64,000 nucleotides of DNA from Corynebacterium sphenisci DSM 44792 (GCF_001941505.1 NZ_CP009248.1:2356001-2420000), one strand, 5' to 3'; counted from the stretch's first letter, positions 54,439 through 63,930 are shown. Translations and numbers: made by a program. Notes: a model not told the origin generated them from the sequence alone.

Positions 54439-55602
54439 ATGACCCGCACCCCCGATCAGCTGATTGACTTCGACGCGCTGCTCACCGAGGAGGAGCGCAT
54501 GATCCGCGACACCGTCCGCGGTTTCTGCGACGAGCGGCTACGCCCGCACGTGGCCGACTGGTTCGAGGCCCACGACATCCCCGACGACCTCGGCCCCGCC
54601 TTCGGCGAAATCGGGGTTCTCGGCATGCACCTCGAGGGCTACGGTTGCGCCGGCACCTCCGCGGTGGCCTACGGCCTGGCCTGTCTGGAACTTGAGGCCG
54701 TCGATTCCGGGCTGCGCTCCTTCGTCTCCGTGCAGGGCTCGCTGGCCATGTACGCCATCCACCGCTGGGGCAGCGAGGAGCAGCGGAACCACTGGCTGCC
54801 GGAGATGGCCGCCGGCCGCGCCATCGGCTGCTTCGGGCTGACCGAACCCGACTTCGGGTCCAACCCAGCCGGGATGCGCACCACCGCTCGCCGCGACGGC
54901 GGCGACTGGGTGCTCGACGGGGCGAAAACATGGATCACCAACGGCTCCCGCGCCGATGTCGCCGTAGTGTGGGCCCGGGTCGACGAGGGCTACGCCGGAT
55001 TCCTGGTGGAGCGCGGCACCCCCGGGTTCACCACCCACGACATCGGCCGGAAGATGTCCCTGCGCGCTTCCATCACCTCCGAGCTGGTGCTGGAGGGGGT
55101 GCGGGTGCCCGACTCCGCCCGGCTACCCGGCGCGACCTCGTTGCGCGGACCGCTGTCCTGCCTCAACGAGGCCCGGTTCGGGATCACCTTCGGCGCCCTC
55201 GGCGCCGCCCGGGACTGCATCGAGCAGACCCTCGACTACGTCGCCGCCCGGGAGGTGTTCGACAAGCCACTGGCCGCCTACCAACTCACCCAGGCCAAGC
55301 TCGCGGACATGGTCCTGGAGCTGGACAAGGGGCTGCTGCTGGCGCTGCAGCTGGGCCGGATGAAAGACGCCGGCCGGCTGCCGCACCAGGCGATCTCCCT
55401 GGGCAAGCTGAACTCCACCCGGGAGGCACTGGCCATCGCCCGGACCTGCCGCACCCTGCTCGGCGCCTCCGGGATCACCACCGAGTATTCCCCGATCCGG
55501 CACGCCAACAACCTGGAGTCGGTGCTCACCTACGAGGGCACCGCGGAGATGCACCAGCTCATCATCGGTCAGGAGCTCACCGGCGAGGCGGCGTTCCGAT
55601 GA
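54439..55602 (+). CDS. gcdH: Glutaryl-CoA dehydrogenase-like acyl-CoA dehydrogenase
   Basis: FAD enzyme of 387 residues, usual family length. Markers: CFGLTEPDFGSNPAGMRTTA, KTWITNGSRADVAVVWAR, and catalytic Glu in LTYEGTAEMHQLIIGQ near residue 373. The GCDH group has the NEARFGITFGALGAARDC and LGASGITTEYSPIRHANNLESV segments seen here. Dehydrogenates and decarboxylates glutaryl-CoA to crotonyl-CoA. Its stop overlaps the next start (ATGA). Confidence 0.9.
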   Translation: MTRTPDQLIDFDALLTEEERMIRDTVRGFCDERLRPHVADWFEAHDIPDDLGPAFGEIGVLGMHLEGYGCAGTSAVAYGLACLELEAVDSGLRSFVSVQGSLAMYAIHRWGSEEQRNHWLPEMAAGRAIGCFGLTEPDFGSNPAGMRTTARRDGGDWVLDGAKTWITNGSRADVAVVWARVDEGYAGFLVERGTPGFTTHDIGRKMSLRASITSELVLEGVRVPDSARLPGATSLRGPLSCLNEARFGITFGALGAARDCIEQTLDYVAAREVFDKPLAAYQLTQAKLADMVLELDKGLLLALQLGRMKDAGRLPHQAISLGKLNSTREALAIARTCRTLLGASGITTEYSPIRHANNLESVLTYEGTAEMHQLIIGQELTGEAAFR

Positions 55603-57059
55603 GCGGCCCCGTGAAACTGCGCCACCTCATCGGCGGGGCCCGGGTGACCGGCGCCGGCGCCCAGTGGCGCTCGGTGAACCCGGCCCGGCCGGAGGAGACC
55701 GTCGGCGTCGGCCGGCTCGCCGACGCAGCCCAGGTCACCGCCGGCATCGACGCCGCCGCGGCGGCCGCCGGCGACTGGGCGGCGAGGCCGATCGCCGAAC
55801 GGGCCGCGATCCTGCGCGGCGCGGCGGCAATCCTGCGCGGCAACGCCGAGGCCTGGGGCGCGGAGCTGGCCGCGGAGGAGGGCAAGACCCGCGCCGAAGG
55901 CGTCGCCGAATTCGCCCGGGCCGCCGCGGTGCTCGACTATCACGCCGGGGAGGACGGCCGTGACGCCGGGGAGGTGCACCACTCCCCCCGGGTCGGCGAG
56001 CGGATCGAGGTACTGCACCGCCCCCTTGGCGTGGTCGGTCTAATCACCCCCTTCAACTTCCCGGTGGCGATCCCCGCGTGGAAGGCCGCCCCCGCCCTGG
56101 TGCACGGCAACACGGTGGTTCTCAAGCCCTCCCCGCTGGCGGCGCTGCCCGCGCTGCGCCTCGCCGAGGCCCTGGAGCGGGCCGGGCTGCCGCCGGGGGT
56201 GCTCAACCTGGTGCTCGCCGAGCCGCCGGACACGGACCCGCTGCTGGCCGACCCGCGCGTGGCGGCGGTGTCCTTCACCGGCTCCACCGCGGTGGGTCGG
56301 AGCATCGCCGCGGCCTGCGCCGCCCGGGGAGTGCCGGTGCAGGCGGAGCTGGGCGGTAAGAACCCGGCGGTGGTGCTCGGGGACGCGGATCTGGATCTGG
56401 CCGCGGCGCAGGTGCTCGCCGGGGCCTTCGACTCCGCCGGGCAGAAGTGCACCGCCACCTCCCGTGTGGCGGTAGTGCGCGAGGTGGCCGAGGAGTTCAT
56501 CCGGCAGCTCGTGGCCGGCGCCGACGCCCGGGTTCTCGGGGATCCGCTGGCCGAGGGCGTCGACCTCGGCCCGCTGATCGGCGCCGACGCTCGGAGTCGG
56601 GCCCTATCCGGGGTGCGCGCCGCGGTCGATGCCGGAGCCTGGCTGCTCACCGGTGGGGAGGGCGCCGCCCCGGCGGACTGCCCCGACGGGTGGTTCCTGG
56701 AGCCGACGGTGCTACGGGTGCCGGACGCGGCCAACCCCGCCTGGGTCGAGGAGCTCTTCGCCCCGGTGCTCGCGGTGCTCGTCGTCGACGGCGCCGAGGC
56801 CGCCTTCGCCGCCGCCGACGCCGGGGAGCTGGGCCTGTCCGCGGCGGTGTTCACCGACTCCGCCACCGCGATGGGGCGGGCCGTGGAACTGCTGGATACC
56901 GGGGTGCTGCACCTGAACTCGGCGACCACCGGGGCGGATCCGCATGTGCCCTTCGGCGGTGCCGGCGCCTCCGGGTACGGACCGCGGGAGCAAGGCCGCG
57001 CGGCTCGGGAGTTCTTCACCCGCCCGGTGACCGTCTACCTCGCGGGAGGCCGCCGATGA
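55599..57059 (+). CDS. Semialdehyde dehydrogenase (aldehyde dehydrogenase family)
   Basis: NAD(P)-dependent ALDH of 486 residues. Cofactor motif SFTGSTAVG, catalytic Glu in AELGGKNPAVV, catalytic Cys in SAGQKCTATS, and PFNFPVAIPAWKAAPAL. By context it oxidises glutarate semialdehyde to glutarate (DavD role); succinate semialdehyde would be the alternative if the aminotransferase uses GABA. Coupled by ATGA to both neighbours. Confidence 0.9.
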   Translation: MSGPVKLRHLIGGARVTGAGAQWRSVNPARPEETVGVGRLADAAQVTAGIDAAAAAAGDWAARPIAERAAILRGAAAILRGNAEAWGAELAAEEGKTRAEGVAEFARAAAVLDYHAGEDGRDAGEVHHSPRVGERIEVLHRPLGVVGLITPFNFPVAIPAWKAAPALVHGNTVVLKPSPLAALPALRLAEALERAGLPPGVLNLVLAEPPDTDPLLADPRVAAVSFTGSTAVGRSIAAACAARGVPVQAELGGKNPAVVLGDADLDLAAAQVLAGAFDSAGQKCTATSRVAVVREVAEEFIRQLVAGADARVLGDPLAEGVDLGPLIGADARSRALSGVRAAVDAGAWLLTGGEGAAPADCPDGWFLEPTVLRVPDAANPAWVEELFAPVLAVLVVDGAEAAFAAADAGELGLSAAVFTDSATAMGRAVELLDTGVLHLNSATTGADPHVPFGGAGASGYGPREQGRAAREFFTRPVTVYLAGGRR

Positions 57060-58174
57060 GCACCGCCGAGGACACCCCGACCGGGGCGCTGGACGGGATC
57101 CTGGTAGCCGACTTCTCCCGGGTGCTCGCCGGGCCCTACGCCACCATGCTGCTCGCCGATCTCGGTGCGGAGGTGGTGAAGGTAGAGCGTCCCGGGGTCG
57201 GGGACGACACCCGTGCCTGGGGTCCGCCGCATGGCCCGGACGGGCGGGCCACCTACTTCACCGGGGTGAACCGGAACAAGACCTCGGTGGCGCTGGACCT
57301 CGGCGACCCCGCCGACGCCGCCCGGGCCCGGGAGCTCGCCGCCCGCGCCGATGTGGTGGTGGAGAACTTCCGGCCCGGCACCATGGACCGGCTCGGCCTG
57401 GGCTACGCGGACCTCCGGAAGATCAATCCACGGGTGGTCTACGCCTCCCTATCCGGGTTCGGGGAGGGCGCCGGCGCCACCCTCGGCGGCTACGACCTGG
57501 TGGTGCAGGCCGTCGGCGGGCTGCTGTCGATCACCGGGGAGGGCCCGGGTGCGGAGGTGAAGGTCGGCGTGGCCGTGGTTGATGTGCTCACCGGGCTGCA
57601 CCTGGCGATCGGGGTGCTTGCCGCGCTACGGCACCGCGACCGTACCGGGCGCGGCCAGCGGGTCGCCACCGACCTGCTCTCCTGCTCACTGTCCTCCCTG
57701 GTCAACCAGGCCGCCGCTTATCTCGGCGCCGGGATGGTGGCCACCCCCATGGGCAACCGGCACCCCTCCATCGCCCCCTACGAGGTCTACCCCACCGCGG
57801 CGGGCCGGCTGGCGGTGGCGGTGGGCAACGACGGGCTCTTCCGCCGTTTCGCGCGGGTGCTCGGGGCACCGGAGCTCACCGAAGATCCCCGCTTCGCCAC
57901 CAACCCGGACCGGGTGCGGCACAGGGAGGCGCTGCAGGAGCTGGTGTCCACCGCCCTGGCCCGCCGGGGCGCGGCCGACTGGGCGGCCGACCTCGCCGCC
58001 GCCGGGGTGCCCGCCGGACCGGTCAACGACATCGCCGGCGCCTTCGACTACGCCACCGAACTGGGCCTGGACCCGGTGGTGGAGCTCGGCGGCACCCGCA
58101 CCGTGCGGAACCCGCTGCGGCTGTCGGAGACCCCGGCGGCCTACCGGCTGCCGCCGCCGGAGCTGGGCGGCTGA
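57056..58174 (+). CDS. Class III (CaiB/BaiF) CoA-transferase, probable glutarate CoA-transferase
   Basis: Family III CoA-transferase of 372 residues. N-terminal VLAGPYATMLLADLGAEVVKVERPGVGDDTR, then NRNKTSVALDL, and the catalytic Asp (D147) in GGYDLVVQAVGG. In this operon the expected reaction is activation of glutarate with succinyl-CoA, as for the human SUGCT enzyme. Its 3' end overlaps the convergent regulator gene by 34 bases. Confidence 0.87.
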   Translation: MSTAEDTPTGALDGILVADFSRVLAGPYATMLLADLGAEVVKVERPGVGDDTRAWGPPHGPDGRATYFTGVNRNKTSVALDLGDPADAARARELAARADVVVENFRPGTMDRLGLGYADLRKINPRVVYASLSGFGEGAGATLGGYDLVVQAVGGLLSITGEGPGAEVKVGVAVVDVLTGLHLAIGVLAALRHRDRTGRGQRVATDLLSCSLSSLVNQAAAYLGAGMVATPMGNRHPSIAPYEVYPTAAGRLAVAVGNDGLFRRFARVLGAPELTEDPRFATNPDRVRHREALQELVSTALARRGAADWAADLAAAGVPAGPVNDIAGAFDYATELGLDPVVELGGTRTVRNPLRLSETPAAYRLPPPELGG

Positions 58175-59658
58175 GCCGGGGCCGCGGCCCGGGAGCGCAA
58201 CCCCAGCCACAGCTCGGCGCGCACATCCGGGTCGTCGAGGCTGGCGTCGAGTACCGCCTCCACCCGGTCCACCCGGGCCCGGGCGGTCTGCCGGTGCACC
58301 CCCAGCCGCCGGGCCATCGCCTCCACCCGGCCGTTGGCGACCAGGAATGCCTCCACCGCGGCCACGGTGCCCTCCCCGGTGGCCGCGTCATGCTCCTCCA
58401 GCCGGCGCAGCAGCCCGGCGGCGAGCAGCTCCGCAGCCTGGTCGTCGAGCAGCCCGAGCAGCAGCTCATGGGCCGCCATCCCGGTGAACCGGCGCACCCG
58501 CGCCACCGCCCCGGCCGCCGGCACCGCCAACTCCGCCTGGCGCAGCGAGGACACCGCGGCGGCCAGCGGCATCGCCGAGCCCACCCCCACCCGGGCGCCG
58601 TCAATCCCGGCCAGTCCCTCGGCGAGATCATCGGCGCCGCCGTGCAGCACCAGCCGGCCGCCGGCGGCCGGGCCATGCAGGTGCGCCCGCCCCGACTCCC
58701 GCAGCACCGCCGCCACCGGCGGGCCCGTCACCCCGTGCACCAGCACCGCGCGCACCTCGGCCTGCGGGGTAAGCCCGAACAGGCCCAGCTGCTCGGCGGG
58801 GGGCGTGCGCCCGGCCGCCACCGCCGCCGTGGCATCGGCGCGCAGCGCTTCCTCGACCCCGTGCACCGCCCGGGAACGGGCCAGCGACAACGCCGCCAGG
58901 GCGGCGACATGCCCGGCGAGCACCCGGTCGAGCTCATCGGGCGGCGACTCCGTATCCAACACCAGGGCGCCACGCCCTGCGCCGGGGTCCTCGCCCTCGG
59001 CCCCGGCCAACGGCAGCACCATCCGGGTGCCCCTGCCACCGCGGGCGGAGGGTCCGGCTGACGGGGTGAAGGGCGGCTCCGGCAGCGCTGCGGCGATCTC
59101 GGCGGCGTCCCCGGCGGCGGCGAGCACCACCCCCTCGGCGGAGACGACCGCGGCCACCGCGCCGAGCATCCCGGCGACCTCGCGCAGCATCGCCGGAAGC
59201 CCCCCGGCGAGCATCGCCCGGGTCAGCCGGGACTGCCGCTCCACCAGGGCGGTCAGGGCCCGCACCCGGGCGGCGACGATCTCCTCGGCGACGGTGCGCA
59301 CCACCGTAGCGAAGGGGATCTCGGCGGCCACGGAGAGCACCGGCACACCCAACTCCGTACCGCGGCGCACCAACGCGGCGGGCACCTCCGGCCAACGGCC
59401 GGCGGCGTCCAGGGCCAGGCCCGCCGCCCCAGCGGCGTGCAGCCGATCTAGATCCGCGGCCAGTCCGGCGTAGTCCTCGGCCATCTGGAAGCCGCCGCTG
59501 AGCACCAGGGTGCCCGGCGCCACCCACCGGGCCGCATCCGGGCGGTCGATGGCGTGCGCCCACTGCACCACCGACTGCTCCGCCACCTCCGCCGAGGTAT
59601 GCAAACGCAGGCCCAGCTCCCCCCGGCGGACCAGGTCGGCGACGGTGGGAGTGCGCAC
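58141..59658 (-). CDS. PucR family transcriptional regulator
   Basis: Regulator of 505 residues: N-terminal PucR sensor domain (1-125, TVADLVRRGELGLRLHTSAEVAEQSVVQWAH), a long central region and a C-terminal HTH_30 domain (VEAFLVANGRVEAMARRLGVHRQTARARVDRVEAVL). Such proteins activate amine, amino acid or purine catabolic genes when substrate is present. Convergent with the catabolic operon and so its probable regulator. Starts 7 bases after the stop of the nitrilase-like gene and is likely co-transcribed with it. Confidence 0.87.
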   Translation of the reverse strand: MRTPTVADLVRRGELGLRLHTSAEVAEQSVVQWAHAIDRPDAARWVAPGTLVLSGGFQMAEDYAGLAADLDRLHAAGAAGLALDAAGRWPEVPAALVRRGTELGVPVLSVAAEIPFATVVRTVAEEIVAARVRALTALVERQSRLTRAMLAGGLPAMLREVAGMLGAVAAVVSAEGVVLAAAGDAAEIAAALPEPPFTPSAGPSARGGRGTRMVLPLAGAEGEDPGAGRGALVLDTESPPDELDRVLAGHVAALAALSLARSRAVHGVEEALRADATAAVAAGRTPPAEQLGLFGLTPQAEVRAVLVHGVTGPPVAAVLRESGRAHLHGPAAGGRLVLHGGADDLAEGLAGIDGARVGVGSAMPLAAAVSSLRQAELAVPAAGAVARVRRFTGMAAHELLLGLLDDQAAELLAAGLLRRLEEHDAATGEGTVAAVEAFLVANGRVEAMARRLGVHRQTARARVDRVEAVLDASLDDPDVRAELWLGLRSRAAAPAQPPSSGGGSR

Positions 59659-59664
59659 CGGAAC

Positions 59665-60507
59665 CTAGTTCCCTTCGCGGATCGCCAGCACCGGGATCTC
59701 CCGGCGCACCCGGTCCAGCTCGCCGAGATCCAGGTCCGCGGTGAGCAGCTGCGGGTCGTAGCCGGCCTCCACGATGCGCCGCCCGTCCGGGGCGATGAGC
59801 GCGCTGTGCCCGATCCCGGTGGGCCCCTCCGCGGCACCGGCGGCGGCGGCCCCGCCGGGCCGGGCCGCGTCCACGGCGACCAGGGCGCAGGTGGCGTCCA
59901 GGGCCCGGGCGGCGGTGAGGGTGCGCCACTGGCCGAGTTTGCCCGGCCCGTCGTTCCAGGAGGTGGGCAGGGCGATCACCTCGGCGCCCTCGGCGGCCAG
60001 GGCGGTGAAGTGCTCCGGGAAGCGGATGTCGAAGCACACCCCCAGGCCCAGCCGGACGGTGTCGCGCTCCCCCTCGCGCACCGGCACGTCCACGATGAGC
60101 CGCTCCGCCCCCGGGGCGACGGTGTCGGATTCGCGGAAGCCGAAGGCGTCGAAGAGCCGGATCTTGTCGTAGCCGGTGTGCAGCCCGGCCCCGGTGACCA
60201 GGGCGGTGTTGTGCACCCGGCGCAGCCGGCGGCCCTCGACGAGCACCTCGTCGGCGGGCCGGAACATGCCGGCCACGGCGACCAGCCCGGCGGCCTCGGC
60301 GGCCTCGCCGACGGCGGTGGCGAAGGGACCGTCGAGATCCTCGGCGACCCGGTCCAGGCGGCCGGCGCCGAAGGCGAGCATCGCCGCCTCCGGGAGGACC
60401 ACCAGGTCCGCGCGGGCCCGCCCGGCGGCGGCGATCGCCTCCCGGATGGCCCGCAGGTTCTCCCCCACCTCGGGGCGGTTCTCCAGCTGGGCGATGGTGA
60501 TGCGCAT
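59665..60507 (-). CDS. Nitrilase-family carbon-nitrogen hydrolase
   Basis: Amidase-type enzyme of 280 residues with the full catalytic triad E40 (LVVLPEAAM), K115 (GYDKIRLFD) and C158 (LGLGVCFDIRFPEHF). Sequence resembles the Nit1/deaminated-glutathione amidase group. Because 5-aminovaleramide amidase (DavA) is also of this superfamily and the cluster next door fits 5-aminovalerate breakdown, that role should be considered, but it is only positional evidence. Transcribed toward and with pucR. Confidence 0.85.
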   Translation of the reverse strand: MRITIAQLENRPEVGENLRAIREAIAAAGRARADLVVLPEAAMLAFGAGRLDRVAEDLDGPFATAVGEAAEAAGLVAVAGMFRPADEVLVEGRRLRRVHNTALVTGAGLHTGYDKIRLFDAFGFRESDTVAPGAERLIVDVPVREGERDTVRLGLGVCFDIRFPEHFTALAAEGAEVIALPTSWNDGPGKLGQWRTLTAARALDATCALVAVDAARPGGAAAAGAAEGPTGIGHSALIAPDGRRIVEAGYDPQLLTADLDLGELDRVRREIPVLAIREGN

Positions 60508-60663
60508 GGGCCAAGGCTACCGGCGCGGCCGGGTTGTCCACCGCCGGCGCGGGTTTTCGCCGGTTGTCCACCGGCCCCGGCGCCCCCGGCCCGGCTGGGC
60601 GGGCACGGCCGCGCCGGGGCGGGCATCCTGGCCGCGCACGGGAAACCGGGGAGGGGACGGGCG

Positions 60664-60975
60664 ATGACCATGGCGGGCACGGGGGATCCGGGGCTGCTGC
60701 AGGCCTCCCCGACGGCGCTGCGCCGGCTCGCCGCGGGGATCGCGGAGGAGGCCGCGGAGCTCGCCGCCGCGGCGCGGCTGCCCCGGGGCGCGGCCTGCCC
60801 GCCGGGGGCGGCCACCGGACCGGCCGCGGACCGGCTGGCCCGGGCCTGGTCGGGCGAGCTCCACCGGCGCGCCGGGGAGCTGGCCGAGCTGGCCGGGCGG
60901 ATCCGCCGGTTGGCGGACGACCTCGACGGGGCGGACCGGGAGCTCGCCGGGCGGATCGCGGGTGGGGTGCGCTGA
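60664..60975 (+). CDS. WXG100-like small helical protein
   Basis: Protein of 103 residues made of two predicted helices with a WSG turn (W62-S63-G64), the hallmark of WXG100/ESX substrates. The usual C-terminal YxxxD/E signal is not evident. It ends TGATG with the following hydrolase gene, so the pair is coupled. Start at 60664 is one of two nearby ATGs; GGGGAGGGG precedes it. No type VII secretion gene lies in the window. Confidence 0.65.
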   Translation: MTMAGTGDPGLLQASPTALRRLAAGIAEEAAELAAAARLPRGAACPPGAATGPAADRLARAWSGELHRRAGELAELAGRIRRLADDLDGADRELAGRIAGGVR

Positions 60976-62303
60976 TGGCCGTGGATCTCGCCGGGGCCGC
61001 GGCCTGGTCCACCGCGCCGCTGGGCGGGGCCGCTCGCGGGCACCGGGAGGCCGCGGAGCGGCTGCGCGGCGCCGCGGATCGGCTCGGCGCCGCGGTCGCC
61101 GGCATCGACCCGGAGCACCTGGCCGGGCTGCAGCGCGACCGCGCCGAGGAGTCCCTGGCCCGGCGCGCCCGGGCGCTGCGCGAGCTCGCCGTGCTGCTGG
61201 ATCTCGCCGGCGGGCACCTCGCCGAGGGCGGGGCCCGGATCGGCGCCGCCCGGGAGGGCCTGCGCACCGCGCTCGCCCGGGCGCGGGCCCACGGCATGGC
61301 CGTGGACGCCGCAGGCCGGGCCCGGCCGGGGCCGGGGCTCACCCGGGCGCTGGCCCTGGCCCCCGGCGCGGCCGCGGCACTGCTGCTGCTCGCCCGGGCG
61401 GAGTCGCTGCTCATCCGCCGGGCCCTGGCGGGGGTGCGCGCCGCCGACGCCGCCACCGCCGACCGGCTCGCCGGGGCCTGGCCGGGCGCGCCGGGCCGGT
61501 CGAACCTGCGCGGCCACCCCCGCTGGCCGGCGGTGACCGCCGTCGCCGCCCGCGACGGGGGCCGGGTGCTGGAGACCGGCCCGGACTCCACCGCGCTCCT
61601 CGCCTACGGGGATCCCTCCGCCGCGGACCACCTGATCGTGCTGGTCCCCGGCACCGGCTCCGATCCGCTCGAGCCGCTCACCGTGCACCGCCTGGGCCGG
61701 CGGGCCCGGGCGATCCTGGACTGCGCCACCGCCGCCACCGCGGTGGTGGTGGCCCTGCACGACGCCCCGCCGGATCTGCTCGCCGCCGCCGGCGACGGCC
61801 ACCACCCGGCGGCGGCCGCCCAGCTGCGCACCGCGGTGGCCCGGCTCGCCGCGGCGCACCCGGGGGCGGCGGTGTCGGTGCTCGGGCACAGCCACGGGGC
61901 GGTGGTCGCCGCCCAGGCCGCCCGGGGCCCGGGGCTGCGCGCCGATGCGCTGATGCTGCTCGGCTCCCCCGGGGCCGGGCCGGGCGTGGCCGATGCGGGG
62001 GATCTGCGGCTGCTCGGCCCCGGCGGCCGGCGGCACCGCGGATCCGGGCGGGTGCATTCGGTGCGCGACCCCCGCGACCCGGTGGGCCTGGCCGCCCGGG
62101 CCGGGATCCACGGCGCGGACCCGGAGGACCCCGGGTTCGGGGCCCCCGGGGCGGAGCGGGCGGAATCGCCGCCGGCGCCGGTGCGGCGGGCGCATTCCGC
62201 CTATTTCGAGGATCCGCGGCGGCTGCGCGCCATCATCGCGGAACTGGAGGACGACGCCGGGCTCGGCCCGGCGCCGCCGGCTCAGTCGAAGTCGAGCCGG
62301 TAG
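60975..62303 (+). CDS. Alpha/beta hydrolase (DUF1023-like) with helical N-terminal domain
   Basis: Protein of 442 residues. Residues 1-200 are Ala/Arg-rich helices resembling a WXG-type coiled domain; the C-terminal half is an alpha/beta hydrolase with nucleophile motif VLGHSHGAVVA and strand LIVLVPGTGSDP. This combination is common in actinobacteria, where such enzymes neighbour WXG100 proteins. Substrate unknown. The 3' end overlaps the convergent membrane-protein gene by 22 bases. Confidence 0.8.
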   Translation: MAVDLAGAAAWSTAPLGGAARGHREAAERLRGAADRLGAAVAGIDPEHLAGLQRDRAEESLARRARALRELAVLLDLAGGHLAEGGARIGAAREGLRTALARARAHGMAVDAAGRARPGPGLTRALALAPGAAAALLLLARAESLLIRRALAGVRAADAATADRLAGAWPGAPGRSNLRGHPRWPAVTAVAARDGGRVLETGPDSTALLAYGDPSAADHLIVLVPGTGSDPLEPLTVHRLGRRARAILDCATAATAVVVALHDAPPDLLAAAGDGHHPAAAAQLRTAVARLAAAHPGAAVSVLGHSHGAVVAAQAARGPGLRADALMLLGSPGAGPGVADAGDLRLLGPGGRRHRGSGRVHSVRDPRDPVGLAARAGIHGADPEDPGFGAPGAERAESPPAPVRRAHSAYFEDPRRLRAIIAELEDDAGLGPAPPAQSKSSR

Positions 62304-63388
62304 TGCTCCGGGCGGGTCCAGCCGAGCACCCGGGTGAACAGCAGCTGGAAGCCGATCGACAGCGCCAGCGGGGCCACCACGAACATCAGGGCCACCACCG
62401 CGAGGTTGCCCGGGGTCCAGCCCCAGCCCGGGTCGTTCAGCGCGGCCAGCGGGCCGACCAGCCCGGAGATGCCGAACCCGGCGGAGATGGCGGTGCCCGG
62501 GACGCCCACCGCCCCGCCGAGCCCGCCGAGCACCGCGGCGGTGCACAGCATGGGCGCGAAGGCCGCCGGCCGGGCGAACATGTTCGCCATCTGCACCTTG
62601 GGGCTGCCCAGCACATGCAGCAGCGAGGTCGCCGGCCCGTTGACCCGCCAGCCGGCGACGAGCAGCCCGAAGCCCGCGGCGACCACCCCGAGGTTGGCGG
62701 TGCCGGCGGCGACATCGGCCATGAAGATGGCGGTGGCCACCCCGACCGTGGACACCGGGGAGACGATCATCACCGCGAAGAGCATGGCCAGCACGATGCC
62801 CATGGGCACCGGCTGCAGCGCGGTGGCCCCGTTGACCAGGCCGCCGAGCCATTCGGTGAACACCCTGACCACCGGGTAGGTGACCACCCAGCCGATTCCG
62901 CCGGCGACCACCACCACGATGGTGGACAGCAGCAGGATGGTGTAGTTGCGCAGCCGATCCCCGATGAGCAGGATCACGCCGACGGCCAGGGCGGCGGTGA
63001 TCCCGGTGTTGATCACCAGCCCGGTGCCCTGCAGGTGGAAGCCCCCCTCCGGGTCGACCTGCGCCACCCCGGAACCGCAGGTGGCGGCGATGCCCACCGC
63101 GGCGGTCTGGATCTGGGAGAGCCGGAACTGCATGGCCACCAGCACCCCGATGAGCACCGGCATCAGGGAGGAGGCCAGGGAGACCAGCTCGATGACGGTG
63201 GCCCCGGCGGGGAAGACCGGCAGCAGGGCCCGGAAGAGCTCGCCGAGCAGCGCCTGGGGCACCAGGGCCACCACCACGGCCACGGAGATGCCCTGCAGCA
63301 CCCGCATGGTGAACTCCCCGCCGCCCATCCGGGGCGGGATGGCCGCGTCGGCGGCGGGGTCGGCGGTGGGCGGTTCGCGGAAGGTCAT
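62282..63388 (-). CDS. PTS EIIC-like membrane protein (orphan)
   Basis: Membrane protein of 368 residues with about nine to ten hydrophobic segments. The order and the motif VNGPATSLLHVLGSPKVQMANMFARPAAFAPML indicate the PTS_EIIC_2-type family. No EIIA or EIIB domain is fused or adjacent, so phosphotransfer is not supported by this locus. Start MTFREPP chosen as the ATG before the first helix; a longer frame lacks a ribosome site. Confidence 0.75.
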   Translation of the reverse strand: MTFREPPTADPAADAAIPPRMGGGEFTMRVLQGISVAVVVALVPQALLGELFRALLPVFPAGATVIELVSLASSLMPVLIGVLVAMQFRLSQIQTAAVGIAATCGSGVAQVDPEGGFHLQGTGLVINTGITAALAVGVILLIGDRLRNYTILLLSTIVVVVAGGIGWVVTYPVVRVFTEWLGGLVNGATALQPVPMGIVLAMLFAVMIVSPVSTVGVATAIFMADVAAGTANLGVVAAGFGLLVAGWRVNGPATSLLHVLGSPKVQMANMFARPAAFAPMLCTAAVLGGLGGAVGVPGTAISAGFGISGLVGPLAALNDPGWGWTPGNLAVVALMFVVAPLALSIGFQLLFTRVLGWTRPEHYRLDFD

Positions 63389-63492
63389 GGCGGGCAGCCT
63401 AAACCACCCCGGGAGACGGGGAAGCGGCAGGTCAGGAACGGCCTTCGGGGTTTTCGCGGGGATGCCCGGACGGGCGCCCGGGCGGGCGCGGC

Positions 63493-63930
63493 TCAGCCGC
63501 GCTCGGCGCCGGGTGCGGTCCCCTCGCCGCGGGATCCGCGCCGGCGGGCCCGGCGATCCCACATCACCACCGCGGTGGAGCGGGGCACGTGCACCAGCTC
63601 CCCGCGGCGCGGGGCGGCCTCCCGGCGGGTGCGGGCGAGCTCCTCGCGCAGCCGGGCGTTGTCCTCCTTGAGCCGGTCCACCTCGGCGGTGAGCTCGATG
63701 ATGGACTTGATCCCGGCGAGGTTGACCCCCTCCTCCTGGGAGAGCCGCTGCACCTCCCGGAGCAGGGCCACGTCCCGGGCGGTGTAGCGCCGGCCGCCGC
63801 CGCGGGTGCGCCGGGGGGTGACGATGCCCAGCCGGTCGTAGTTGCGCAGGGTCTGGGCGTGCATGCCGGCCAGTTCCGCGGCCACCGAGATGACGTACAC
63901 CTCGGTGGGCTGCTGCTTCTTCTCCGGCAT
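63493..63930 (-). CDS. hspR: Heat shock repressor HspR (MerR family)
   Basis: Repressor of 145 residues. MerR-type HTH at the N-terminus (YVISVAAELAGMHAQTLRNYDRLGIVTPRRTRGGGRRYTARDV), a helix with LSQEEGVNLAGIKSIIEL, a coiled coil (LKEDNARLREELARTR) and a basic C-terminus. It binds HAIR elements such as the two upstream of clpB in this window, with DnaK as co-repressor in known systems. Start at MPEKK (63930) is preferred: GGAG is 9 bases before it, while the ATG at 63939 directly abuts that site. Confidence 0.94.
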   Translation of the reverse strand: MPEKKQQPTEVYVISVAAELAGMHAQTLRNYDRLGIVTPRRTRGGGRRYTARDVALLREVQRLSQEEGVNLAGIKSIIELTAEVDRLKEDNARLREELARTRREAAPRRGELVHVPRSTAVVMWDRRARRRGSRGEGTAPGAERG

